From assembly GCA_963778895.1 (NCBI GenBank), contig CAVZVZ010000007.1, forward strand, positions 124,001 to 188,000: a stretch of 64,000 nt of DNA. Direction: 5' to 3'. Position 1 is the stretch's first letter, and each line of letters starts with the position of its first letter. This document shows, piece by piece, positions 29,145-37,322 of the stretch. Both the position numbers and the translations under genes were made by a program. The DNA comes from CAVZVZ01 sp963778895 (GTDB taxonomy: Bacteria > Actinomycetota > Acidimicrobiia > Acidimicrobiales > Acidimicrobilacustridaceae). The notes under the pieces are model-generated. The model saw nothing but the letters and a program-made list of their open reading frames with translations. It had not been told where the DNA came from and did no database searches.

Positions 29145-30607
29145 GCGATGGCCTCGGCGCGTGGCTCGGCTTGCCAAACGGCGATCGCCTCGCCCATTGG
29201 TGTCGAGGGTGGAGCGGCCACGAACGGCCACAGCTCTTCGGCGATGCGGCGCCAATTGGCGGTGGCGCGCATCTCCCCGAAGATGGCGTACAGGCCGAGG
29301 TTGATCCGCTGGATTATGACCATGCTCGCAGGAACGTTCGCCGCCTTCATGATGTCGCCGTACGGCCCACTGGTGTCGAAGAACCGGCGCACGTTCTCGG
29401 ATGCGTACTCGGGTGTGATGGTACTGACCACATCGTTCGTCACGAACTCGTAGAAGTGGCCGAAGTAATCACCGATCTCGGCGTCGGTGAACGCAGTGTC
29501 CGGGCGCAGGAAACCGACCTCCTCGATGGTCCGACGGAAGGCTGGGAGATCGCGCTCGATCACCATCGTCTTGGTCATGGCCTCGAACGCGTCGAGGTCG
29601 GCGGCGGCGAAGCGTTTGATCAAGCCGAAGTCGAGGAATGTGACGCGACCGCCCCGGTGGAACAGGTAGTTGCCCGGATGCGGGTCGCCGTTGAAGGCGT
29701 GCAGTTGGTACAAGCTGCCGAACGCGAAGCGGTAGATCGTCTCGGCCGCCAGGTTGTGCTCGTCCTGGCCCCACTCGAGCATCTCGTCCCATCGCGCGCC
29801 GTCGACGAGCTCGGTGGTGAGCACTCGCTGCGTGGACAGCGCGTCGATCACCTCGGGCACGTGGATGAAGGGATGGTCGCGATAGAAGCTCGCGAACAGT
29901 CGTTGGTTCACGGCCTCGTTTCGGTAGTCGAGCTCCTCGCGCAGTCGTTCACGCAGCTCGGCCACCAACGGTCCGTGATCGAGTCCGGGGAAGAGCTGCC
30001 CCATGCCCGCGAACAACAGGCCCACGTTGCCGAGATCGGCTTCGACGGCGGTGTCGACGCCCGGGTATTGGACCTTCACCGCGACGGCGAGCCCGTCGTG
30101 GGTGATGGCGCGGTGCACCTGGCCGATCGACGCCGCCGCGATGGGGACCGGGTCCCATTCGAGAAATGCTTCGGCGGGCGGCCGCCCCAACTCCGCTTCG
30201 ATCATGCCCGCGGCGAGCTCGGCGCTCATCGGCGGGGCGTTGTGTTGGAGATCGGCCAGGGCCGCCCGCACGTGCTCGGGCATGCCCTGGTCGAGGTAGC
30301 TCGCCATCTGGCCGAGCTTCATCAGCGCGCCCTTCATCTGGCCGAGCGCCTCCGTGACCTGTTCCGCGGTGCGGATTTCGAAGGCTCGGTCGAGCTCCTC
30401 GCGGCGGCCCGCGTCGGCGAACACCCGACGGGCGCGGTGCAGGGCGAAGTCGCCCGTCGTACGAGCGCCCACTCCGAGCAGCCGAGCGTTGCGACCAGCC
30501 CGCGATCGTTGCTGCACCGCGGTTCTCTCCGCCCTCCGCCACCACCACACGCCGGCCGTGGCGGTAGCCACGACGACAGCTGCTCCGGCGACGATCCTGC
30601 GGTCCAC
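29141..30607 (-). CDS. ABC1/UbiB-family atypical kinase
   Basis: 488 aa. One N-terminal helix (RIVAGAAVVVATATAGVWWW) precedes the ABC1 domain. Hallmarks: the KxGQ motif in LMKLGQMASYLDQ, the Ala-rich loop AAASIGQVHRA, the catalytic NGDPHPGNYLFH and the metal-binding FLDFGLIKRF. UbiB-type proteins support lipid and quinone metabolism at membranes. As first gene of the biotin operon it may be linked only by transcription. Start GTG 30607 is preferred to the longer frame from 30901 because a TACCCT box lies 8 nt upstream. Confidence 0.9.
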   Translation of the reverse strand: MDRRIVAGAAVVVATATAGVWWWRRAERTAVQQRSRAGRNARLLGVGARTTGDFALHRARRVFADAGRREELDRAFEIRTAEQVTEALGQMKGALMKLGQMASYLDQGMPEHVRAALADLQHNAPPMSAELAAGMIEAELGRPPAEAFLEWDPVPIAAASIGQVHRAITHDGLAVAVKVQYPGVDTAVEADLGNVGLLFAGMGQLFPGLDHGPLVAELRERLREELDYRNEAVNQRLFASFYRDHPFIHVPEVIDALSTQRVLTTELVDGARWDEMLEWGQDEHNLAAETIYRFAFGSLYQLHAFNGDPHPGNYLFHRGGRVTFLDFGLIKRFAAADLDAFEAMTKTMVIERDLPAFRRTIEEVGFLRPDTAFTDAEIGDYFGHFYEFVTNDVVSTITPEYASENVRRFFDTSGPYGDIMKAANVPASMVIIQRINLGLYAIFGEMRATANWRRIAEELWPFVAAPPSTPMGEAIAVWQAEPRAEAIA

Positions 30608-30615
30608 GGGCGCAG

Positions 30616-30621
30616 AGGGTA
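30616..30621 (-). promoter_or_regulatory. -10 box TACCCT, leaderless promoter of the ABC1-biotin operon
   Basis: On the minus strand TACCCT ends 8 nt before GTG 30607. It would drive six coupled genes down to 24419. Confidence 0.5.
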
Positions 30622-30709
30622 GGCGGGCGCTGCGGTGCGGCCCCACTCGCGGGCCGCCGGTCGGAGGGCCCAACCGCGATGGTCCCTGCTCCGGGCTGGG
30701 CGGCGGCCG

Positions 30710-30715
30710 TAGTCT
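30710..30715 (+). promoter_or_regulatory. -10 box TAGTCT, probable leaderless start
   Basis: TAGTCT ends 7 nt before ATG 30723. Confidence 0.5.
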
Positions 30716-30722
30716 CTGACCG

Positions 30723-32364
30723 ATGAGTACCCCGGTATGGCGAGCGAACCTCACCAAGGTGGTCGCGGCCGCAAGCGTCGGATTGCTCGTGTGGGCTGCG
30801 ATGGCGGTCGCGGGCGCGGCTCCCTTCGCCGGCGAACGGTTCGCTCCGGTGACTGACATGAGCGACGCGCCCGCGCTCGATGTGCAGGCCATCACGGTCA
30901 AACAGAGCGACGCCGCAACGATGACATTCGGCGTGACCTTCAGCGCCCCGTTCGCGTCCCCGACCGATGGCTATCGGGTGTCGGTGAGCGTGGGCGATCC
31001 CACCGCGAAGCGCACGCGGTGGTCCGCGAAGGTGGCCGATGGTCAACTCGTCGGAGTGGTGGAGTCCGGCGATGGCGTGCAATGGACATCAGTCGGCGCC
31101 ACGGCGGCCGAGCTCGATCCCGCCGCCGGCACCGCGTCGATCACCGCCCAACCCGGCACCGTCGCTCCGGGCAGCGCGTTGTGGGTCGACGCCGAGCTGC
31201 CCACACCTCTCGGCACCCTGGGTGCGATCTCGACGTACTTCTCGTACGACGCCCTGGCCGCGCCACAGAACGACCCGTCGATCGCGGGCACGACATGGGG
31301 TTGGACCCGCGACCTCGCCGGCGCGCGGCTCGACGGGGCCGTCCATTTCCCCGGTGCGCCGCCGACCGCGGCCATCCTCAACCGCGCGCTCGTCATCTCG
31401 TCCCCGGACGCGCCACCGACTCTGCTGCTCGGTCAACCGGTCACGTCGGCCAACGACTACGTGAAGTTCGCCGACGCCACCGCCGCTGCACCCGGCGACG
31501 GCGGGTTCGTGATGGTCAATCGGGTCACCGGCGACGTGCAGCTCTTCTCGATCAAGAACGGTGTGCCGGCAGTCATCGCCGGTGCAGGCCAGCGGGTTGT
31601 CCCCGCCGGGGCCCCGCCCACCGACGCACCCGGTACGCGCACCGTGAGCCTCGACCTCGCGGCCGTCGAGACCGAGCTCGGTCTTCCCGACGATCCGTCG
31701 AACGTCGCCATGTCGGTCGATCGTGGGTTGGTCCTCGCCGATGGGTCGACCGTCAGCGCCACTGGCGTGGCAGCAACAGTCGCTTCGCTGGAAGCGGTGG
31801 GCACGACGCCGAGTGAGAGTGGCACGCCGACTGACGTCGTCGAGCCGGTCAAGAAGTCGTCGAGCGACAACGTCCCCGTTGCGTTGATCGCGGCTGCCGC
31901 GGTACTCGCGCTCGTCGTCATCGGGATCGTCGCGACCGTCCTGCTCGTGAAGCGGCGCAGTCGTCGCCACGAGAGCTTGTTGGCCGAAGGCTGGTTCGAT
32001 CGTGAGCTCGCGGCCCGACCCTTGGCGCCGCGCAAGCCCTTGCCGCGGATCCAGGTCGGGCCACTCGAGTCACAAGCGCCATCCGTTGCCGAGCCGCAGC
32101 CCGCTGCCGAGCCACCCGCGGCCGAGCCGACCCGCGGCCGAGCCGGAGCGGGTCCTCGATCTCAATGCCGCCGAGATTGGGGCAACCGACCATGGGACCA
32201 CCGAAGATGAGGCCGAACCGGCGACGGCGGGCATGAACGGCGACGGGGTCGACGAAGCAACGGCACGCGCCACCCAGGACCGCGCGCTCGAGGAGCTCGA
32301 GGCGCAGTTCGCCGATCTGGTGCAACGCGTCGATCAGCTCGGGAGCGGCCCGAATCGCCTCTGA
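30723..32364 (+). CDS. Exported single-pass membrane protein, unknown function (frameshifted)
   Basis: About 546 codons. A signal peptide (VVAAASVGLLVWAAMAVAGA) is followed by an extracytoplasmic region of about 330 residues with beta-rich character (MTFGVTFSAPFASPTDGYRV). A membrane helix at about 379-402 leads to a cytoplasmic KRRSRRHESLLAEGWFDREL. The frame changes near 32130 inside a Pro/Ala/Glu-rich stretch. The remainder ends with an acidic coiled-coil-like ALEELEAQFADLVQRVDQL. Topology is outside sensor or binding domain, helix, cytoplasmic coil. No family recognised. Confidence 0.7.
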
Positions 32365-32422
32365 CGCGACCGGCTCGCGCCGTCGGGCGGGGCGATAGGG
32401 TGCGCGTTCAGGAGGTGGGCGC

Positions 32423-32635
32423 GTGCTGCAAGCCGGGAGCAACGCCAAGAAGGGCGAGCTCATCGGTTCCACGCGCATGGTCCATCTCTGCGGCGGCGAA
32501 CCGCAGCAGTGTGCGTCCCCATCGGGTCCGGCGGCGCTGCTTCCTGTCGAAATCGTGCTGGTGTGCTCGCGGGGCGCACACCTGCTGCGGCTCGATCATT
32601 TGGCACACCATGACGCGATCGTTCGCCGGGGCTGA
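32423..32635 (+). CDS. Small protein of unknown function (70 aa)
   Basis: GTG start with an excellent AGGAGG ribosome site 8 nt upstream and a TAGGGT box at 32396-32401. The product contains MVHLCGGEPQQC and ends HLLRLDHLAHHDAIVRRG. The Cys and His residues could bind metal, but no known motif is complete. The strong translation signals are the main support. Confidence 0.5.
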   Translation: MLQAGSNAKKGELIGSTRMVHLCGGEPQQCASPSGPAALLPVEIVLVCSRGAHLLRLDHLAHHDAIVRRG

Positions 32636-32673
32636 GGCCCCCGCGGCGCTCAGAGGCTCTCTAAAGGTCCTGC

Positions 32674-32706
32674 TCTCCCCGCCGATGGGGAGAACGACCC
32701 TGGTCG
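32674..32706 (+). promoter_or_regulatory. Two successive hairpins in the leader of a coiled-coil gene
   Basis: TCTCCCC (32674-32680) pairs perfectly with GGGGAGA (32687-32693) over a 6-nt loop. CGACC and GGTCG follow at 32695-32706 as a second short inverted repeat. They could end the upstream small-gene transcript or be a structured leader of the gene at 32737. Confidence 0.4.
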
Positions 32707-32736
32707 GAACGGCAATGGTGCAGGAGACCTTCGCGC

Positions 32737-33300
32737 ATGGCTGGTGACTCGTCGACGCCGCCGGACGAAGGCGGCGAGCATCGGCTGTCGTGGCGCGATC
32801 GCGAGCTGTTGTCGGCCTTGCGCCGGCTCGCGAACTCCCGAGCGCAGGTGCAGAGCCTCGAAGCCGAGCTGAAGGTCCAACGCAGCGTCGTTCCACCCGA
32901 CCCCGCCGACGTGCGCCAGGTCGAGACGCTCGAAGTCGAGCTCACGAAGTTGCGCGCCAAGGCGTCAGGTCGATTCGGTGGAGGGGCCGCCCGCGAGCGG
33001 ATCCCCGACCTCGAGATGCAGCAACGACTCATCCTCGAGCGCCTCGGCTACGACTCCTACGCCGCGTTCGAGGCTGGTGGTCACCGCGCTGCGGTCAAGA
33101 GCGAGCCGGTCGACACTGCGTTCGTCGACTTCGCCCGGCGAGAGCTGGCGGCCGCCGAGGAGGCGTACGACCAACTGCTCGCGATGCCGGACGAGGTCGA
33201 TGACGCCCTGCCGCCGTCCCGCAGGCCGCAGTCGACGGCGCCGGATGCTGGCGACCGTCCGTCGACGATCGACCTGACCCGGGGCGAGAACTCCGCGTAA
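32737..33300 (+). CDS. Coiled-coil protein, IDLT-tail family (paralogue 1)
   Basis: 187 aa, soluble, no signal or membrane segment. ATG with CAGGAGA ribosome site. Layout: N-terminal helix LSWRDRELLSALRRLANSRA, an acidic/basic coiled coil to about residue 75, ERLGYDSYAAFEAG, VDTAFVDFARRELAAAEEAY, a Pro-rich spacer and the tail STIDLTRGENSA. The same layout recurs in the protein encoded at 36646-37146, so the two form a family. Function unknown; the coil suggests a structural or adaptor role. Confidence 0.7.
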   Translation: MAGDSSTPPDEGGEHRLSWRDRELLSALRRLANSRAQVQSLEAELKVQRSVVPPDPADVRQVETLEVELTKLRAKASGRFGGGAARERIPDLEMQQRLILERLGYDSYAAFEAGGHRAAVKSEPVDTAFVDFARRELAAAEEAYDQLLAMPDEVDDALPPSRRPQSTAPDAGDRPSTIDLTRGENSA

Positions 33301-33320
33301 CGGCTCGCAGGCCGTGGGGA

Positions 33321-34486
33321 TCAGCACGACATCACCATCTGCATGTTGTCCTCGGCCGCCGTCCGAGGTTCGAGATCAGGGTGGCCGGGTGGGAGGAGTC
33401 GTCTTCGGCCGGTGCCCGGTTCGAGTTGCCAGCCTTCGACGTCTTTGCGGCGGTGGTCGTCGACGCAGAGCAGGTCGAGTTCGTCGATCCGGGTGTGTTT
33501 GGTGATGCGCCATTGTTTGCGGTGGTCGGCTTGGAGACGGGCGGTGTTGTTGCAGCCTCGGCGGGTGCAGCGCACGCCGCGGGCTTGGAGGGCGGTCATT
33601 TGCAGGGCGTTGGGGCGGCGGCCGAAGTGGGTGACCGTGGTGATGTGACGGGGATGGGGCCGACGCCTTCGATCTCGCAGGATCTGCCGTCAATGGGGTG
33701 GCCGGCGAGATAGGTGTCGTAGGGGACGTGGACGATGATCTTGGCGTCGGCCACGTTGCGGAGATCCAGGTCCGCGGTCTTGGCCCCGGCGGCGAGGCGA
33801 AGCATCTCCAACAACGCGTCGGCCGCGTAGGCCTGGCGAGGTTCGGAGCGGCCTTCGGTGTGGGCTCGGCGCCAGAGGGCGTCGATGAACGGTTCCAGCA
33901 GCGCGTTGATCTCGGCGCCAACGACAGCAGTGTTGGTGAAGGAGAGTTGGTAGGTGCCGTCGGTGTCGCACCATTTCCGTAGCCGCCGGTTGCGGTGGAT
34001 CCGTTCCGCCTTCTCTTGCTGGTTGCCGGTGGAGCCTTTGATGCGTCGGGTTTCGGCCACGATCTCACCGACCGATTCGGTGCCGGCGAGATCGACGAGT
34101 TCTCGTTCCTTTGTGGGATCGACGGTGGCGGCATCGGCGATGTGACGGGCTTGGGTTTCGGACAGGTCCCCAGCCCGGAACGCTTCTTTGGCGGCGGGGA
34201 GATCCTCGAGCCGCTCCGCGGTCTTCAGCTGGGCGATGGCTGCTCCCAGCGAACAACCTGTCATGCGCGCGAGCCAGTGGGCTTCGTCGCGGTCGCCGTC
34301 GCCTTTCCAGGCTCCGGTTTCGGCGACGCGGCGGGCGAAGAGGACTTTCGCCGCGGCGGCCAGTTTTTCGATGCGGGCCAGTTCTTCGAACACGAGGCGG
34401 GCGTCGGTGCCGGTGAAGGTGTCGGGGTCCAGGCCGATGGTGAACATCGCGAACCCTTCTCGCCATCCTTCCGCCGTGTCGAACAT
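33321..34486 (-). CDS. DUF222/HNH endonuclease (13E12 repeat family), SOS-controlled (frameshifted)
   Basis: About 388 codons. DUF222 covers roughly residues 1-260 (FEELARIEKLAAAAKVLFAR and AHWLARMTGCSLGAA). The C-terminal HNH nuclease reads CTRRGCNNTARLQADHRKQW followed by ELDLLCVDDHRRK, with the conserved His/Asn/His core. One indel near 33650 separates the two domains. Start ATG 34486 is chosen because TAGACT lies 7 nt upstream; an alternative ATG at 34447 has AGAAGGG in front. A perfect LexA-type box overlaps the start codon. The family is widespread in actinobacteria and often mobile or multicopy. Confidence 0.85.
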
Positions 34487-34494
34487 ATGTTCGA
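34479..34494. promoter_or_regulatory. LexA/SOS box
   Basis: TCGAACATATGTTCGA is a perfect 16-bp palindrome. It matches the Gram-positive/actinobacterial LexA operator CGAAC-N4-GTTCG. It lies between the -10 box and the start codon of the DUF222/HNH gene, where bound LexA would block transcription until DNA damage. Confidence 0.88.
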
Positions 34495-34499
34495 GTCTA
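34494..34499 (-). promoter_or_regulatory. -10 box TAGACT of the SOS-controlled HNH gene
   Basis: On the minus strand TAGACT ends 7 nt before ATG 34486 and shares one base with the LexA box. Confidence 0.5.
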
Positions 34500-34775
34500 G
34501 GCGCGACCCCGCAGCCGCACAACCCGAAATCGGAGAAATTCGCGCTTGTCCGCAACGGCAGCGGCCGTTGACCCCGACCCGAGGGGCCGTTCGAATGGGC
34601 GCATGAGCACGCAGGGCGATCGGGGGCGCGAGCACGATCCCGTCCCCGCGTCCCGAGCCCGGCGGACCCGGGAACTTGGCCGACTGGGACGCGCTTCGGC
34701 TCCGGCTTCTCGGACTAGATCTCGCTCGAAGCCGGCGTCATCACGGAGGTCATGTTCGGCTGAAAGAAACCCGCG
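34500..34775. other. Intergenic region with no supported gene
   Basis: 276 bp between the SOS promoter and the end of queD. Several short open frames exist, none with a ribosome site or recognisable product. It could hold decayed coding sequence. Confidence 0.4.
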
Positions 34776-35126
34776 TCAGCGGCCGTCGTACTCGACGCCT
34801 GCGGTGCAGGTCTCTCGCACGGTGACACTGCAAAGGCCGGGCAGCGCGCCGGCCAGGCGGTCCCAGATCCAGCGGGCGATGACCTCACTCGTCGGGTTCT
34901 CGAGGCCTTCGATCTCGTTCAGGTAGTTGTGGTCGAGCTGGAGCCGCAAGGGCTCACACGCCGCCGTGATGTCGGCGAAGTCGACGACCCATCCCGTCTC
35001 GTCACCCACCGGGCCTTCGACGGTGATCCGAGCGGTGAAGCTGTGGCCGTGAAGGCGAGCGCATTTGTGGTCGGGCGCGACATTGGGCAGTCGGTGCGCG
35101 GCCTCGAAGGTGAAGTCCTTGAACAC
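34776..35126 (-). CDS. queD: 6-carboxytetrahydropterin synthase
   Basis: 116 aa as framed from GTG 35126. Zinc-binding His residues in FEAAHRLPNV and CARLHGHSF. The catalytic Cys lies in the latter segment, and the C-terminal VRETCTAGVEYDG is typical. It converts dihydroneopterin triphosphate to carboxytetrahydropterin for preQ0 synthesis. An ATG at 35145 overlaps the queE stop by 4 bp. One extra base just after it would hide an N-terminus MSRHRT-VFKDFTF, so the true gene may start there. Confidence 0.92.
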   Translation of the reverse strand: MFKDFTFEAAHRLPNVAPDHKCARLHGHSFTARITVEGPVGDETGWVVDFADITAACEPLRLQLDHNYLNEIEGLENPTSEVIARWIWDRLAGALPGLCSVTVRETCTAGVEYDGR

Positions 35127-35141
35127 TCGTGCGGTGTCGGC

Positions 35142-35782
35142 TCATGGGATGCCCAGCATCTTGTGTGTCTGCAGGCTCAGCCGCCATTGCGGGTGGGCCA
35201 AGCAGTACGCGACGGCGCCGTTGTGTGTTCGTGGCGACCTCTGGCCCGTCCATCGGCTGTAGGAAGAACTGATCGAAGTCGAGTGCCGCGTACCTCTCGG
35301 GTTCGCCGCCCGACCTGCGGATAGATGAGCTTCAGCTCGTCGCCGGTTTCGACCACGGTGGCGGCGTCGGCCTTCGGGCTCATGCAAACCCAGTCGACCC
35401 CGTCGGGAATCGGCAGTGTCCCGTTCGTTTCTATGGCGATCTCGAACCCTGCGGCGTGCAAGGCGTCGATCAACGGTGCATCGAGTTGCAGCAGCGGCTC
35501 GCCGCCAGTGCACACCACGTACGGGACACCGCCCTGTGTCGCTGGCCATTGCGACGCAAGGTGGGTCGCCAACTCGGCGGCCTCGCGAAAGAGTCCACCG
35601 CCGGGGCCATCCGTACCGACGAAGTCGGTGTCGCAGAACCGACACACCGCGTCCGCCCGCTGCTCCTCGACACCGGACCACAGATTGCATCGCGCGAACC
35701 GACAGAACACGGCGGGCCGTCCTGTGCGCGCGCCCTCGCCTTGCAGCGTGTAGAAGGCCTCTTTGACCGCGTACCTGCTCAT
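35142..35782 (-). CDS. queE: 7-carboxy-7-deazaguanine synthase, radical SAM (two frameshifts)
   Basis: About 214 codons. The unusual cluster-binding motif of one QueE group, C-X14-C-X2-C, is seen from RCNLWSG to VCRFCDTDFVG. The SAM-binding GGEP motif is in VVCTGGEPLLQ. After ELKLIYPQV the frame changes near 35316 (reading on as GGEPERYAALDFDQFFLQPM) and again near 35225 (HNGAVAYCLAHPQWRLSLQ) to the stop at 35142. It makes CDG from carboxytetrahydropterin. ATG overlaps the queC stop by 4 bp. Confidence 0.92.
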
Positions 35783-36495
35783 GGGGTTGCGGGCGTACTC
35801 AGGGACGCATACCGCGTCGGGTCGGGGAGATGCGCGTCCGCGAATCCCTTGGCGCGCAACAGACACGAATCGCAGTGGCCGCAAGCCGCGCCGGTCGCGT
35901 CGGGGTCGTAGCAGCTCACGGTGCGAGCGAAGTCGACACCGAGCTCGTCACCGCGTTGGATGATCTGTCCCTTGGTCCACTCGATCAACGGCGTGTGGAT
36001 CTGCAGCGCCGCGCCCTCCACTCCGGCGCGTGTCGCCAGGTTGGCCAGAGATGTGTACGCCGCGATGTACTCGGGGCGACAATCGGGGTATCCGCTGTAG
36101 TCGAGCGCGTTGACCCCGATGTAGATGTCGTCGGCACCCCGCACCTCGGCCAGCGCGAGCGCGTAGCTCAGGAAGATCGTGTTGCGCGCCGGTACGTACG
36201 TGATCGGGATCGATTCGCTGTCGATCTGATCGGCGTGATCGTGCTTCGGTACGTCGATCGTCGCGTCGGTGAGCGCCGACCCGCCGAACGCGGTCAGGTC
36301 GATCTCGACCACCACGTGCTCGACGTCGGCGGTCTCGGCGATCGAGCGGGCCGCCTCGAGCTCGACCGCGTGACGCTGGCCGTAGCGAAACGACAGAGCG
36401 ATCGGCTGGAAACCGTCGTCGCGGGCCAGAGCCAGGCACGTCGCAGAGTCGAGGCCCCCGGAGAGGAGAACGACGGCAGGGGGGCGCTCGGGCAC
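35779..36495 (-). CDS. queC: 7-cyano-7-deazaguanine (preQ0) synthase
   Basis: 238 aa. ATP-pyrophosphatase loop AVVLLSGGLDSATCLALA, substrate region YVPARNTIFLSYALA and the zinc-binding Cys cluster CYDP...CGHCDSCLLRAKG near the C-terminus. It turns CDG into preQ0. GTG 36495 is preferred because a TACGCT box lies 7 nt upstream; the in-frame GTG at 36516 would sit upstream of that promoter. First gene of the coupled queC-queE-queD operon. Confidence 0.93.
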   Translation of the reverse strand: MPERPPAVVLLSGGLDSATCLALARDDGFQPIALSFRYGQRHAVELEAARSIAETADVEHVVVEIDLTAFGGSALTDATIDVPKHDHADQIDSESIPITYVPARNTIFLSYALALAEVRGADDIYIGVNALDYSGYPDCRPEYIAAYTSLANLATRAGVEGAALQIHTPLIEWTKGQIIQRGDELGVDFARTVSCYDPDATGAACGHCDSCLLRAKGFADAHLPDPTRYASLSTPATP

Positions 36496-36502
36496 CGCCG
36501 CG

Positions 36503-36508
36503 AGCGTA
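36503..36508 (-). promoter_or_regulatory. -10 box TACGCT, leaderless promoter of queC-queE-queD
   Basis: On the minus strand TACGCT ends 7 nt before GTG 36495. Confidence 0.5.
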
Positions 36509-36530
36509 GCGGTCACGGATCGCGACGGAA

Positions 36531-36562
36531 CCCGTTGCGCCCATCACCCGTTGCGCCCATCA
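36531..36562. repeat. 16-bp perfect tandem duplication
   Basis: CCCGTTGCGCCCATCA occurs twice head to tail in the divergent region between queC and the second coiled-coil gene. It may be a local slippage event. Confidence 0.8.
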
Positions 36563-36645
36563 CGGAGCGCGGCAACAATGTCGCCCGGGTGATCGGGACG
36601 GGGCGTGTTTCCCGACTCGGGTTCTGTTCGAGGGAGTTCTGCGCA

Positions 36646-37146
36646 ATGGCCGCGATCGATCTGTGGCGAGTCAACGGTGGCGATGAAGACACGCGCCCCG
36701 TCGGTCCGAGCGACCGTGAGGTGGTCGAGGCGCTTCAGCGCATCGCCAGCGCACAAGCGCACTTGAGCCTGGCCGAAGCGCGGTCTCGCGAGGTGAACGA
36801 CCCCGTGCACACCGCCGAGATCGCGCGGCGCAACCGCGAGATCGAAGCCGCTCATTCCGAGCTGATCTGGGCCCAGGCCCGCCTGCTCAGCCCGGAGCGC
36901 AACGTCAGGGTCGAGCGCGAGGCCACCGACGCCGCGGCCCACGAGCGAGGCGTCCTGGCCGAGCACGGATTCTCCTCGTTCCGCGACTACCTGTTGCAGC
37001 GCAACGAGGTCCCGACCACCGACACGCATCTGGCGCTGGCCCGCCGCGAGTCCGCCGCCGCTCAAGCGGCATGGGAGCAGCTGCAGAGCGCCATGGCTCC
37101 CACGATGATCATCGACCTCACCGGCGACGAGCCCCGCATTCTCTAA
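36646..37146 (+). CDS. Coiled-coil protein, IDLT-tail family (paralogue 2)
   Basis: 166 aa, soluble. ATG with CGAGGGAG ribosome site. It matches the protein encoded at 32737-33300 segment by segment: SDREVVEALQRIASAQAHL, a charged coil, LAEHGFSSFRDYLLQ, TDTHLALARRESAAAQAAWE and the tail MIIDLTGDEPRIL. The first four segments pair in order with DRELLSALRRLANSRA, ERLGYDSYAAFEAG and VDTAFVDFARRELAAAEEAY. No known domain recognised. Confidence 0.7.
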   Translation: MAAIDLWRVNGGDEDTRPVGPSDREVVEALQRIASAQAHLSLAEARSREVNDPVHTAEIARRNREIEAAHSELIWAQARLLSPERNVRVEREATDAAAHERGVLAEHGFSSFRDYLLQRNEVPTTDTHLALARRESAAAQAAWEQLQSAMAPTMIIDLTGDEPRIL

Positions 37147-37206
37147 TCGGCCCCTGCGGCCGCCTCGACCCTGCGGAGCACGGTCATAGCCAGCAGGGGG
37201 GTGAGG

Positions 37207-37257
37207 CCTATCCGACGGTTCGCGGTGGCATGGTTCTACCTTGTTCTCCCGGATAGG
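37207..37257 (+). promoter_or_regulatory. Long-range inverted repeat in the leader of the PBP operon
   Basis: CCTATCCG (37207-37214) is matched by CGGATAGG (37250-37257), an 8-bp stem closing a 35-nt loop, 65 nt before the lipoprotein gene. It is not a recognised riboswitch class. It could be a structured leader or a chance repeat. Confidence 0.35.
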
Positions 37258-37322
37258 GGTCTTCTCGGACAGAGGCTCCTTCGGGCGGGCCGGTCAGAGG
37301 TGAACCTGGTCGAAAGGTCTTG

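Noticed and set aside
34500..34775. Short frames between the SOS box and queD
   Set aside because: Arg/Ser-rich translations without a ribosome site or recognisable product.
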